A DNA stretch of 19,291 bases from Chloroflexota bacterium (GCA_025450375.1 JANWHO010000082.1:1-19291); one strand, 5' to 3'. Shown: positions 6,635 through 14,490, numbered from the stretch's first letter. Notes: generated by a model from the sequence alone, not told the origin. Numbers and translations: made by a program.

Positions 6635-7627
6635 TTATGCCGAAGCCTCAAGGCCGTGCTTGTGCAACTCGAATGCCGACTGCGCTTTCCCGTAGTCGAT
6701 GTGCCAGGGGCGCCTATCGGCGTCGATCTTCCCCAGGGCCAGAGCCATCGCCCGCACGTGCTCGGCCACCGAGCCGCAGCACGAGCCGATGAAGCCAATC
6801 CCCATATCGCGGGCCTCCACCGCGTACCGGGCCATTTCCGAACGAGGCAACTGGAAGGGAGAGAGTTCAAAGGGGAACGCATCAAGCTTGGTGAAGTTCG
6901 GATGCCCATCCGGGGTGTGATACGCCACCGGCTGGCATCCGGTATGGCAAGTAACGACCTTGCATACTTCCGCCATGAGCGGCAGGGTGTTCGCGGGGTT
7001 CCGCAGACAATTGATCCCCACGATGTCCGCGCCGGCCGCCTCCAGCCGCCGGGCGCATTCCACCGGGGAATAGCCCTCGCGCGATACCGGATCATCCTCG
7101 AAGCCCATGGTCACCATTACGGGCACGCCGGACTCCCTGGCGCACTCCAGGGCAATTAGCGCCTCGCCCAGCCAGATGTAGGTCTCGCAGATGAACATGT
7201 CCACCCCGACCTCCATCTGGACCGCGACCTGGCGGGCCAGCAGATCACGCGTGTGTTTCTTGGAGGCATCGTCATTCCCATCGTAGGCCCAGGTGAGGCT
7301 GAGGTCGCCCGCCACCAGGGCGTCGCCTTCCGTGGCCGCCTGGCGAGCCAGCCGTACCGCTTGCCGGTTGATCTCATCTACCTTCCCCGAGAGGCCGACC
7401 GTGGCCAGCTTGTCCTCGCTGGCATAGAAGGTGAGCGCCTGCAGAACCTCGGCGCCCGCGTGTAAGAACTCCCGATGCAGCTCCAGCAGAGCCTCCGGGC
7501 GCTCGATCACGACCTCCGGCGTAAACGGTCCGGGCCGCACGTACCCCCGTTTCTCCAGCTCCAGAAGGTAGCCGCCATCACCCAGCACCACCCCTGTCGA
7601 CAACCGTTCCAGGATGCCCCGCCCCAT
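6635..7627 (-). CDS. Betaine-homocysteine S-methyltransferase-like protein
   Basis: 330 residues from the chosen ATG; an upstream ATG at 7658-7660 would add 11. ATG 7625-7627 is preferred because GAGGG at 7636-7640 is 8 bases away. Homocysteine S-methyltransferase (TIM-barrel) family, and closer to BHMT than to MmuM/MetH: GDGGYLLELEKRGY, FYASEDKL, EGDALVAG and QPVAYHTPDG all resemble BHMT segments. Zinc ligands are in place: GINC (C207) and GSCCG (C283, C284). The long C-terminal dimerisation arm of mammalian BHMT is absent. Expected reaction: methyl transfer from a betaine or sulfonium donor to homocysteine, giving methionine. It heads an operon with the N-methyl amino acid oxidase (2-base gap), which would handle the partly demethylated product. 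A perfect TATAAT lies upstream at 7687-7692. Confidence 0.92.
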   Translation of the reverse strand: MGRGILERLSTGVVLGDGGYLLELEKRGYVRPGPFTPEVVIERPEALLELHREFLHAGAEVLQALTFYASEDKLATVGLSGKVDEINRQAVRLARQAATEGDALVAGDLSLTWAYDGNDDASKKHTRDLLARQVAVQMEVGVDMFICETYIWLGEALIALECARESGVPVMVTMGFEDDPVSREGYSPVECARRLEAAGADIVGINCLRNPANTLPLMAEVCKVVTCHTGCQPVAYHTPDGHPNFTKLDAFPFELSPFQLPRSEMARYAVEARDMGIGFIGSCCGSVAEHVRAMALALGKIDADRRPWHIDYGKAQSAFELHKHGLEASA

Positions 7628-7686
7628 TGCACTTTCCCTCGCATCGCGCTTGCACATCACACATTCAAAATAGATGACGTGCCCCG

Positions 7687-7692
7687 ATTATA
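7687..7692 (-). promoter_or_regulatory. Candidate -10 box for the BHMT/oxidase operon
   Basis: The minus strand reads TATAAT, a perfect -10, about 60 bases upstream of the BHMT-like start. No good -35 lies 16-18 bases further upstream, so the promoter may need an activator or another sigma factor. Confidence 0.45.
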
Positions 7693-7722
7693 CCCTGGAA
7701 AATTCGCGACCGATCTTCGATG

Positions 7723-7731
7723 CCAAATTGG
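7723..7731. promoter_or_regulatory. Short palindrome next to the transporter -35, possible operator
   Basis: CCAAATTGG is a perfect inverted repeat around one central base. It abuts the TTGACA of the transporter promoter and lies upstream of the divergent -10. It is short, so chance occurrence is possible. Confidence 0.3.
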
Positions 7732-7761
7732 TTGACACCTAAGTGAGAAGCGTGCTACGGT
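7732..7761 (+). promoter_or_regulatory. Promoter of the ABC transporter operon
   Basis: Perfect -35 TTGACA at 7732-7737, 18-base spacer, and TACGGT at 7756-7761 preceded by TGC (an extended -10-like TGn). The -10 is a modest match. It lies about 80 bases before the binding-protein start. Confidence 0.55.
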
Positions 7762-7843
7762 CAGCCCAACCGCCCCTCCGGCACGAATAGCCAGCGGCGG
7801 ACGGGAAGCAGCGCTCTGTGATTAAAGCAGGAGGCGTCAGAAA

Positions 7844-9442
7844 ATGGACGAAGAGATCAAGGGTTTGCTTGACGACCTACGTCAAGGGCGGCTCACTCGC
7901 CGGGACTTCGCGAAAAAGGGTATCGCGGCAGGCATGACTATTTCCGCGCTCGGCCTCATCCTTCATAACACCAGCCCAGTCCGGGCCGCCGGTGCCCGCG
8001 CCGTCACGCTCTCACCCCGCCGGGGCGGCACCTTGAGAGTAGCGGTGGTTCCTCCCACCACGCCTCTGGATCCGGCTCTGATCGGTGATGTGGCGACCAT
8101 TCTGGTCGGTGACAACATTTATAACTTCCTGGTCCGCCTCGACCACAATCTTATTCCCTATCCCGACCTGGCCACCAAATGGACCACATCGGCGGATGGG
8201 CTTACCTGGACCTTCCCTCTGCGGAAGAACGTCAAGTTTCACAGCGGCAAGCCGTTCACCGCCGATGATGTTCTGTACACGGTGCAGCGGACCGTGAATC
8301 CCAAGACGGGCTCGCCGGTCGCCAATCTGTTCCAAAGCATCAGCAAAATGCAGAAGCTGGATGATTATACGGTCCAGTTTACCCTCAAGGCCCCCAATCC
8401 CGATTTCCCGGTCAACTTCGCCGATTATCATATGTGCATCCTGGAGAACAACTTCTCCGGCAGCTTCACCACCAAGCCATCGGGCACCGGCCCCTTCATG
8501 CTCAAGGAATACGTGCCGGCGGATCATGCCTTGCTGGTCCGCAATCCCAACTACTTCGAGAGCGGCTTTCCCTATCTGGACGCCATAAAGCTGGTCTTCC
8601 TGCCCAACGTTTCAACCCAGATCGCGGCCCTCAAGTCCGGTACGATTGACGCCATGACCAACATCACGCCCACCCAGGCCGAGTCCGTGATGCACGTGCC
8701 CGGAATCACGGCGGCGGCAATCGGCGGCACCGGCTTCAATAATCTCCGGATGCGTTCCGACAAGAAGCCCTTTAACGATCCTCGGGTTCGCATGGCCTTC
8801 AAGCTGGTCACCGACCGGGACGCCATCAACGTGGCCGTGCTCCGCGGGGTGGGTACGCTTGGCGACGATCATCCGATCTCCCCCGCCTACGGTGAATGGT
8901 TCACGAATATCGGGACGCGGAAGCGGAACGTGGCGCGGGCCAAGGCGCTCCTGGCCCAGGCTGGGTATCCCAAGGGATTGACCATGACCCTGACTACCCA
9001 GGTTGCCTACGGTGGCTCGGATTTCGCGGTAGCCTACCAGCAGTTGGCCGCCGACGCGAACATTACGATCAACATCGTCCTGGATGGGGGCGGCGCGTAC
9101 TTTGGGACCGACTGGCTCACCGTCCCCTTGGGAATCACCTCCTGGGGCGCCCGTCCAGTGGTCAGTCAGTTGCTGCAGCAACTCTATGTCACCGGCCAGC
9201 CCTATAACGAGGCCCATTACAGCAACAAGAAGCTGGATTCCCTGATCGCCGCGTCCTCCTCCGAACTCAATACCGGGAAGCGGAAGTCGCTGTATAAGCA
9301 GATCGAGCAATTGATCAGCGATGATGGACCCTCGATCATTCCCATCTTCACCACTTTCATTTTCCCGTACAGCAACAAGGTCCAGGGCTACCAGCCCATG
9401 TCCAACACGTTCCAGTATTACAAGAGCGTCTGGCTCTCGTAA
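7844..9442 (+). CDS. ABC transporter substrate-binding protein, SBP_bac_5 family (Tat-exported)
   Basis: 532 residues. The N-terminus has a twin-arginine signal LTRRDFAKKG (R19, R20), followed by a hydrophobic stretch (about 27-40) and a cleavage region around VRAAGA (46-51). The mature part begins with RRGGTLRVAVVPPTTPLDPA and has family 5 segments: PDLATKWTTSADGLTWTFPL, VKFHSGKPFTADDVLYTVQR, PSGTGPFMLKEYV, DPRVRMAFKLVTDRDA. The family binds peptides, opines, nickel chelates and other polar solutes outside the membrane and delivers them to Dpp/Opp-type permeases. No lipobox Cys, so anchoring must be different from a lipoprotein. AGGAGG at 7829-7834 is 9 bases before the ATG. It is the first gene of a complete importer operon; the divergent BHMT/oxidase operon suggests the solute is an N-methylated amino acid derivative (inference). 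Confidence 0.95.
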   Translation: MDEEIKGLLDDLRQGRLTRRDFAKKGIAAGMTISALGLILHNTSPVRAAGARAVTLSPRRGGTLRVAVVPPTTPLDPALIGDVATILVGDNIYNFLVRLDHNLIPYPDLATKWTTSADGLTWTFPLRKNVKFHSGKPFTADDVLYTVQRTVNPKTGSPVANLFQSISKMQKLDDYTVQFTLKAPNPDFPVNFADYHMCILENNFSGSFTTKPSGTGPFMLKEYVPADHALLVRNPNYFESGFPYLDAIKLVFLPNVSTQIAALKSGTIDAMTNITPTQAESVMHVPGITAAAIGGTGFNNLRMRSDKKPFNDPRVRMAFKLVTDRDAINVAVLRGVGTLGDDHPISPAYGEWFTNIGTRKRNVARAKALLAQAGYPKGLTMTLTTQVAYGGSDFAVAYQQLAADANITINIVLDGGGAYFGTDWLTVPLGITSWGARPVVSQLLQQLYVTGQPYNEAHYSNKKLDSLIAASSSELNTGKRKSLYKQIEQLISDDGPSIIPIFTTFIFPYSNKVQGYQPMSNTFQYYKSVWLS

Positions 9443-9476
9443 GCGGAGGCGGCTCGTTACCGGGAAGCTCTATTAA

Positions 9477-9517
9477 GTAGGGGCACCCATCACCCAGGGG
9501 GTACCCGGTGCCCCTAC
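9477..9517. repeat. Palindromic repeat with a perfect 11-bp stem (REP-like)
   Basis: GTAGGGGCACC (9477-9487) and GGTGCCCCTAC (9507-9517) are exact reverse complements around a 19-base loop that itself contains GGTACC. It lies 34 bases after the binding-protein stop and inside the presumed operon. There is no U-run after the stem, so a strong intrinsic terminator is not indicated. An mRNA-stabilising or partially terminating hairpin, which would keep the binding protein in excess over the permeases, fits the position. Confidence 0.75.
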
Positions 9518-9584
9518 GTGGTCGCACACCACACTCCACCTCTGGGGGGAATATGTGGATAATGAGAAGCGGGTCAAACATGCT

Positions 9585-9606
9585 ACACCCGGCCTCAGCC
9601 GGAGGT
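9585..9606. repeat. 22-bp dispersed hairpin repeat, copy B
   Basis: Identical to 2720-2741. It lies 36 bases upstream of the first permease start, in the 200-base spacer that also holds the 9477-9517 palindrome. The stem is CCGGC/GCCGG with loop CTCA. Confidence 0.7.
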
Positions 9607-9642
9607 CCTGTTTCCTACACGCAACGAGCTTGAGTAGGGTGA

Positions 9643-10587
9643 ATGGCTCGATTCCTTATTCGGCGAAGCCTACTGATTCTCCTGGTGCTACTGCTGGTCT
9701 CGATCATCGTCTTCGTGGTCACCAGCATCCTCCCAGTGGATACGGCGCAGGCCATTCTCGGCCAGTCGGCGACTCCAGAAGCTTTGAAGGCGCTGCGGCA
9801 TCAACTTGGCCTCGATCAGCCTGCCATCTTCCGTTACCTATCCTGGCTCGGGGGCTTGCTGCATGGTGATTTGGGCAATTCCCTGATCTTTCAAGTGCCG
9901 GCCGGCCCGCTCGTCCTCAACAAGCTGGGGAACTCCGCTATTCTGGCGGGTGCCGCGTTCATCTTTACGGTCCCGGTCTCGTTGGTGCTCGGTATCCTGG
10001 CCGGCCTCAATAAGAATCGCTGGCCAGACACCGTGATCTCACTCGTTACCCTAGCCGGAGTAGCCCAACCGGAGTTCGTGACCGGCACCTTCCTGGTTGC
10101 CATTTTCGCGACCTGGCTTCATTGGCTGCCCGCCACCAACACCTTCGACACCAGCATCGGTTTCTGGCCACTCGTGCAGTCATTCATCATGCCGGTGATT
10201 ACCCTGTCCCTGGTGCTCCTTGCCTATATTGGCCGCATGACCCGCACGAACGTGATCGATGTGATGGAGACCGACTACGTCCGCACCGCCGTCCTCAAAG
10301 GAGTTAGCTACCGCTCGGTGGTGCTACGCCACGCGCTTCGCAACGCCTTGCTGCCCTCGATCACGATCATTGCCTCGAACGTGGGCTGGCTCCTGGGCGG
10401 TATCGTGGTCACCGAGAGTCTCTATGGCTATCCCGGCCTGGGCCGCCTTCTTTTGCAGGCCGTCCAACAGCGAGACGTACCGCTTTTGCAAGACATCACC
10501 CTGCTGATCGCCCTGATCTTTTCTCTCTCCAATCTTTTGGCGGACGTCCTCTATGTGGTACTCAATCCCCGTGTCCGGTTTTCGTGA
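9643..10587 (+). CDS. ABC transporter permease, DppB/OppB type
   Basis: 314 residues, normal for DppB-type permeases. The N-terminus MARFLIRRSLLILLVLLLVSIIVFVV is the typical first membrane helix, followed by the periplasmic loop with LGLDQPAIFRYLSWLGGLLHGDLGNS. Several more hydrophobic segments lie at roughly 100-125, 135-165, 180-205 and 240-310. The cytoplasmic EAA-like loop is YVRTAVLKGVSYRSVVLRHALRNALLP (split here: YVRTAVLKGVSYR then SVVLRHALRNALLP), which contacts the ATPase. It forms the channel together with the next gene. The upstream spacer of 200 bases carries two hairpin elements. AGGG lies only 3 bases before the ATG and GAG 8 bases before, so initiation may be moderate. Confidence 0.95.
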   Translation: MARFLIRRSLLILLVLLLVSIIVFVVTSILPVDTAQAILGQSATPEALKALRHQLGLDQPAIFRYLSWLGGLLHGDLGNSLIFQVPAGPLVLNKLGNSAILAGAAFIFTVPVSLVLGILAGLNKNRWPDTVISLVTLAGVAQPEFVTGTFLVAIFATWLHWLPATNTFDTSIGFWPLVQSFIMPVITLSLVLLAYIGRMTRTNVIDVMETDYVRTAVLKGVSYRSVVLRHALRNALLPSITIIASNVGWLLGGIVVTESLYGYPGLGRLLLQAVQQRDVPLLQDITLLIALIFSLSNLLADVLYVVLNPRVRFS

Positions 10588-10602
10588 GATGAGGAGCGCG
10601 GC

Positions 10603-11553
10603 ATGGCGGCGGTGACGCACGCCAGAGCGACGGGCGCCGGACGTGGCTGGCCGCGCCGTCTGGCGTTCTGGTTGGAGCAGATTCAGGCGCAGCCCCTGGC
10701 CGCCTTTGGGGCCTTCCTGGTGATTGCCTGGGTGCTAATCGCTATCTTCGCCCCGCTCATCGCTCCGTACGACCCAATCAAGGGTAGCTTCCATCTCCAG
10801 GATCTCCAGGCGGCCCCTTCCGGGGCTCATTGGTTTGGTACCGATGATCATGGGCGCGATATCCTCAGCCGGGTGCTTTTCGGCAGCCGGTCCGTGTTGC
10901 TGCTCTCCGGCATCTCGACCCTGGCCTCCCTGATCTGCGGCACCATCGTGGCCCTGGTCAGCGGCTACTATGGCGGCGTGGTGGACGAGGTGCTGATGCG
11001 GATCGCGGACGCGGCCATGGCCCTCCCGGCCGTCCTCCTCGCCCTCCTCATCCTGGCTATGGTAGGACCAGGGGATCTCGGCCTTTTCGCCTCCACCGTG
11101 ATCGTCTTCTCGCCCCTGGTGGCCCGGGTGGTCCGGAGCGCCGTGCTTCCGCTCGCCGATCGCGAGTTCATCGCCGCCGCCAGGTTGCGCGGGGAGCGCG
11201 GCCCGGCGATCATGCTCCGCGAGTTACTCCCCAATCTGCTGGGCGTCCTGGCCGTGGAGGGGTCAATCCGCCTCGGCTACGCGATCTTCCTTATTGCCTC
11301 GCTCGGCTTTCTCGGGGTCGGGGTGCAGCCGCCTACCCCCGACTGGGGCGTGATGGTCAGCGAGGCGCAGAATTATGCCTCGGTCTCTCCCTGGATGGTG
11401 ATCTTCCCCGCCCTGGCGATTTCCACCCTGGTGATCGGGGTCAATCTGGTGTCCGATGGAGTAAAGCAACTGATGCTCTCCCTGGAGCAACGGGGGGGCG
11501 ACGCGCCGGCCCCGGAGCAGCCGGTGCCCGCGCCCGAAGTAGCGGCCTCATGA
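10603..11553 (+). CDS. ABC transporter permease, DppC/OppC type
   Basis: 316 residues, normal for DppC-type permeases. First membrane helix PLAAFGAFLVIAWVLIAIFA (about 29-48), then the periplasmic segment HWFGTDDHGRDILSRVLFGSR characteristic of the family (HWFGTDDHGRDI and SRVLFGSR). The EAA-like loop is FIAAARLRGERGPAIMLREL followed by LPNLLGVL. GAGGAG at 10591-10596 is 6 bases before the ATG. It begins 15 bases after the DppB-type gene, and its stop overlaps the ATPase start by 4 bp. The C-terminal tail EQRGGDAPAPEQPVPAPEVA is Pro/Ala-rich and likely disordered. Confidence 0.95.
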   Translation: MAAVTHARATGAGRGWPRRLAFWLEQIQAQPLAAFGAFLVIAWVLIAIFAPLIAPYDPIKGSFHLQDLQAAPSGAHWFGTDDHGRDILSRVLFGSRSVLLLSGISTLASLICGTIVALVSGYYGGVVDEVLMRIADAAMALPAVLLALLILAMVGPGDLGLFASTVIVFSPLVARVVRSAVLPLADREFIAAARLRGERGPAIMLRELLPNLLGVLAVEGSIRLGYAIFLIASLGFLGVGVQPPTPDWGVMVSEAQNYASVSPWMVIFPALAISTLVIGVNLVSDGVKQLMLSLEQRGGDAPAPEQPVPAPEVAAS

Positions 11554-13670
11554 ACGAAGCGCCGCTCCTTGAGGTGAGAAATCTCAGCGTCTCCTATCGA
11601 CAAGGAAAGGTTGCGATCCCGGCTCTCCGCGACATCTCCTTTACCCTGCAAGCGGGCGATGCGCTGGGGATCATCGGCGAAAGCGGCTCGGGTAAGAGTA
11701 CGCTGGCCTGGGCGATCATGCGCTACCTGGGGTCGAACGGCGGCGTCGACGAGGGCGCTATCCTCTATCACGGACGTGACTTGTTGCAAGCATCGGACAA
11801 GGAGATGCGCGCCCTCCGCGGCGATCGTCTGGCCATGGTCTACCAGCAGCCACAGGCGGCGCTCAACCCGTCGATTCCTCTGGGCAAGCAGATCGCCGAA
11901 GTATTCACCACCCACCGTGGGGTTGGCGAGGACGAAGCAGGCAGGCGGACCTTGGAGATGCTGGAGCGCGTACATATTCACGAACCGGCCCGCGTCGCCC
12001 GGCTCTACCCCCACCAGGCCAGCGGCGGCATGCAACAGCGTGTGGTGATTGCCATGGCCCTTGCGACCGAACCCGATCTTCTCCTGCTCGACGAGCCCAC
12101 CACGGCGCTCGACGTGACCACCCAGGCGGCGGTACTGGAGTTGCTGGAGGAATTGCGGAAAGAGTTCAATACCACCCTCATCTTCATTGCCCATGATCTG
12201 GCGGTAATCACTCGCATCGCCGACCGAGTTGCCGTGTTCTACGCCGGGGAGATGGTCGAGCACTCGAGCCTCCGTGACCTGTTTCATAGTCCAAGGCACC
12301 CCTATACGCGCGGCCTGATTGACTGCCTCCCGGCCCGTGGCGGCGGCCAGTCCCGTCGCCCGCTGATCCCCATTCCTGGTCGCCTGCCCAGCCTGACCAA
12401 CCTCCCGCCGGCCTGCGTGTTCGAGCCGCGTTGCCGGTACGCGGAAGCCGACTGCACGGTGATCCGCCCCGAACTCAAGGAGGAGGAGGATGGGCACGCC
12501 ACGCGATGCCTTCACTGGCGCCACCTGATCGTGAACGAGGCCAGGGTACCGGCCACCGACAATGGGAACGAGCTCGCCGCCGAACCGATGCCGGGTTCAG
12601 ATGCTCCGGCCTTGCTTGAGCTCCATGGGATCGCCAAAACCTTCCATCAAGGGTCGGCGGGAGCCGGCTGGTTCAAAGGGCCGAGCCAACATAACACGAA
12701 AGTGTTGAGCGCCGTCACTCTGCAACTAGCCAGGGGTGAGACGATCGGATTGGTGGGGGAAAGTGGCAGTGGGAAGACCACCCTGGCCCGCTGTGTCCTT
12801 GGGCTCACCGCCGCCGACGAGGGCACCATCACCTTCGGCAGCCGAGACCTGCCGCTCAGGCTGGACCGGCGCGGCAAGGACACCCTAAGCGAACTGCAGA
12901 TGGTGTTTCAGAATCCCGATATGTCGCTCAACCCCCGCCACACCATTCGCACTATCCTCACGCGGCCCATCCGCCTGCTCGAACGGTTGGGGAAGCGGGA
13001 AGCCGAGGCGGCGGCCCGGGATCTTTTGCGAGCGGTCAATCTCGATGAGCACTATATGGACCGCTTCCCCAGTCAATTGAGCGGGGGAGAGAAGCAGCGA
13101 GTAGCGATTGCCCGTGCTTTCGCCACCCGGACCAAACTCGTGATCTGCGACGAGCCGGTCTCCGGCCTCGATGTCTCGGTGCAAGCCACAGTACTCAACC
13201 TTTTGCAAGGGCTGCAAGCCCGCTGGGGGACGGCCTATCTCTTCATATCCCACGACTTGCAGGTCGTGCAATATCTTGCCGATCGGGTTGTGGTGCTCTA
13301 CAAGGGCTACATCGTGGAATCCGGAACCACCGATCAGGTGTACAGCGGCCCCAATTGTCCCTACACCGAACTCCTCCTCGCCTCCGTCCCGGTCCCCGAT
13401 CCCGACACGCCGACCGCCCATCTGGCCCTGTACAGCGAAACCAAACCCGAGGTGCTCGACGGCCAGGGTTGCCCCTTCAAGAGCCGGTGCCACCGGCACA
13501 TCGGCCCGATCTGCGACCAGGTGTTCCCGCCCTTTCAGATCGTTGGTCCCGGCCACGGAGTTCTCTGCCATATTCCGATCGCCGAATTACCGCGCGGCGC
13601 CGGGCTGGGCACGGCGACAATCGCTCCACCGGATACGGTGGCCGCGGAGGGTGAGACGCGGGATACGTGA
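11550..13670 (+). CDS. Fused double ABC ATPase (DppD-DppF type)
   Basis: 706 residues with two complete nucleotide-binding domains. First: Walker A GESGSGKST (43-51), signature ASGGMQQR (157-164), Walker B LLLLDEP (177-183), H-loop AHD (214-216). Second: GESGSGKTT (403-411), LSGGEKQR (510-517), LVICDEP (530-536), SHD (567-569). After each lies an oligopeptide/dipeptide C-terminal (oligo_HPY) region with four Cys: C289, C295, C302, C320 and C641, C647, C655, C673. In DppD relatives such a Cys4 set can hold a 4Fe-4S cluster; cluster occupancy here is inference. Most bacteria encode these two halves as separate genes, so the fusion gives fixed 1:1 stoichiometry. The ATG overlaps the permease stop by 4 bp. 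It powers import of the solute bound by the 7844-9442 protein. Confidence 0.95.
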   Translation: MNEAPLLEVRNLSVSYRQGKVAIPALRDISFTLQAGDALGIIGESGSGKSTLAWAIMRYLGSNGGVDEGAILYHGRDLLQASDKEMRALRGDRLAMVYQQPQAALNPSIPLGKQIAEVFTTHRGVGEDEAGRRTLEMLERVHIHEPARVARLYPHQASGGMQQRVVIAMALATEPDLLLLDEPTTALDVTTQAAVLELLEELRKEFNTTLIFIAHDLAVITRIADRVAVFYAGEMVEHSSLRDLFHSPRHPYTRGLIDCLPARGGGQSRRPLIPIPGRLPSLTNLPPACVFEPRCRYAEADCTVIRPELKEEEDGHATRCLHWRHLIVNEARVPATDNGNELAAEPMPGSDAPALLELHGIAKTFHQGSAGAGWFKGPSQHNTKVLSAVTLQLARGETIGLVGESGSGKTTLARCVLGLTAADEGTITFGSRDLPLRLDRRGKDTLSELQMVFQNPDMSLNPRHTIRTILTRPIRLLERLGKREAEAAARDLLRAVNLDEHYMDRFPSQLSGGEKQRVAIARAFATRTKLVICDEPVSGLDVSVQATVLNLLQGLQARWGTAYLFISHDLQVVQYLADRVVVLYKGYIVESGTTDQVYSGPNCPYTELLLASVPVPDPDTPTAHLALYSETKPEVLDGQGCPFKSRCHRHIGPICDQVFPPFQIVGPGHGVLCHIPIAELPRGAGLGTATIAPPDTVAAEGETRDT

Positions 13671-13684
13671 TCGCTGGCGTGATG

Positions 13685-13712
13685 CGGAAAGCGGGCATGC
13701 CTAGCCCTTCCG
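13685..13712. terminator. Weak stem-loop between convergent genes
   Basis: CGGAA + GGGC pair with GCCC + TTCCG around a 7-base loop, with a 3-base bulge in the left arm. It sits across the 30-base gap between the convergent ATPase and methyltransferase stops. No clear T-run on either strand, so terminator activity is uncertain. Confidence 0.25.
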
Positions 13713-14444
13713 TGCGATGGTGATGATCTCCGGGCTCGTGTCGGTGAGCGGGCGCCTGGTCCAGTCCCCGAACTGCTCCTCGATCGCCAGGCCGGCCACG
13801 GACAGGAACGATGACAGCGCATCCGCGGCAAGGAACCTGAGCGTACCGCGGCTCACCAGTGGACGGTCCCAACCGGGGCTGGTGAACGTGTTGATACTAC
13901 GAACGACGCCTCCCTCAACCGGCAACTCCACCTGATACTCACGTCGCACCGAGGTGCCGGTCGCATCAGTCACCTCGCCCGTGTAGTCCGTCGCCCAGCG
14001 CTCCCACCCGCGAACCAGCGGGTTGCGCGTCTCAAACGCGAAGTACCCACCGTCGATGAGAGCCGCTCGGATCGCGGCGAGCGCGACGCGTATCTCGTCA
14101 TCCTCGACGAACTCCTGGAAGGCATGACCGGTCATGACCACCAGGTCGAACTCCCGGTCCCATCTGACCGACGACAGGTCGCCGTGGATCCACTCGATGT
14201 CCGCCCACTGACGCGCTTGGTTGAGCATGCCGCGAGCCGGATCGAGTCCGCACAGCCGCCCGGTATGACCGGACTCCCGCGCCAGGTGCAAGAGTGCGCC
14301 CGTCCCGCACCCTACGTCAAGCACAGCCCTCGCAGACATCACCAATGGGAGGTAGAAGCCGAAGTCCTCGCGCTGCGTCGGCGGGGGGCAGAACGCGTCA
14401 TACAACGCGGCAAGACTGTCATCGGTGAACTGACGCTCGATCAT
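13701..14444 (-). CDS. Class I SAM-dependent methyltransferase
   Basis: 247 residues. Motif I VLDVGCGTGA (41-50), the acidic residue D68 in CGLDPARGML, IHGDL with D89, and FDLVVMTGHAFQEF (99-112) match the Methyltransf_25/11 Rossmann fold. The C-terminal half, roughly 140-247, is strand-rich and probably forms the substrate-specific part. Target (small molecule or macromolecule) cannot be told. It lies 46 bases after the LLM-oxidoreductase stop in the same direction, so it may be the third gene of that operon. No SD sequence is visible before the ATG at 14442-14444. It converges on the transporter operon. Cytosolic; no signal peptide. Confidence 0.92.
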   Translation of the reverse strand: MIERQFTDDSLAALYDAFCPPPTQREDFGFYLPLVMSARAVLDVGCGTGALLHLARESGHTGRLCGLDPARGMLNQARQWADIEWIHGDLSSVRWDREFDLVVMTGHAFQEFVEDDEIRVALAAIRAALIDGGYFAFETRNPLVRGWERWATDYTGEVTDATGTSVRREYQVELPVEGGVVRSINTFTSPGWDRPLVSRGTLRFLAADALSSFLSVAGLAIEEQFGDWTRRPLTDTSPEIITIARKG

Positions 14445-14490
14445 GGCACCAGTCTGCTCAACCCGCCGTTAAAAATAACCGGAGAAAACA

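Noticed and set aside
8612..9310. Minus-strand open frame opposite the binding-protein gene
   Set aside because: Shadow of the SBP_bac_5 coding sequence, without motifs or SD sequence.
11373..12524. Long minus-strand open frame of 383 codons opposite the permease and ATPase genes
   Set aside because: Antisense to clear ABC transporter domains; a GC-skewed shadow with no recognisable motif.
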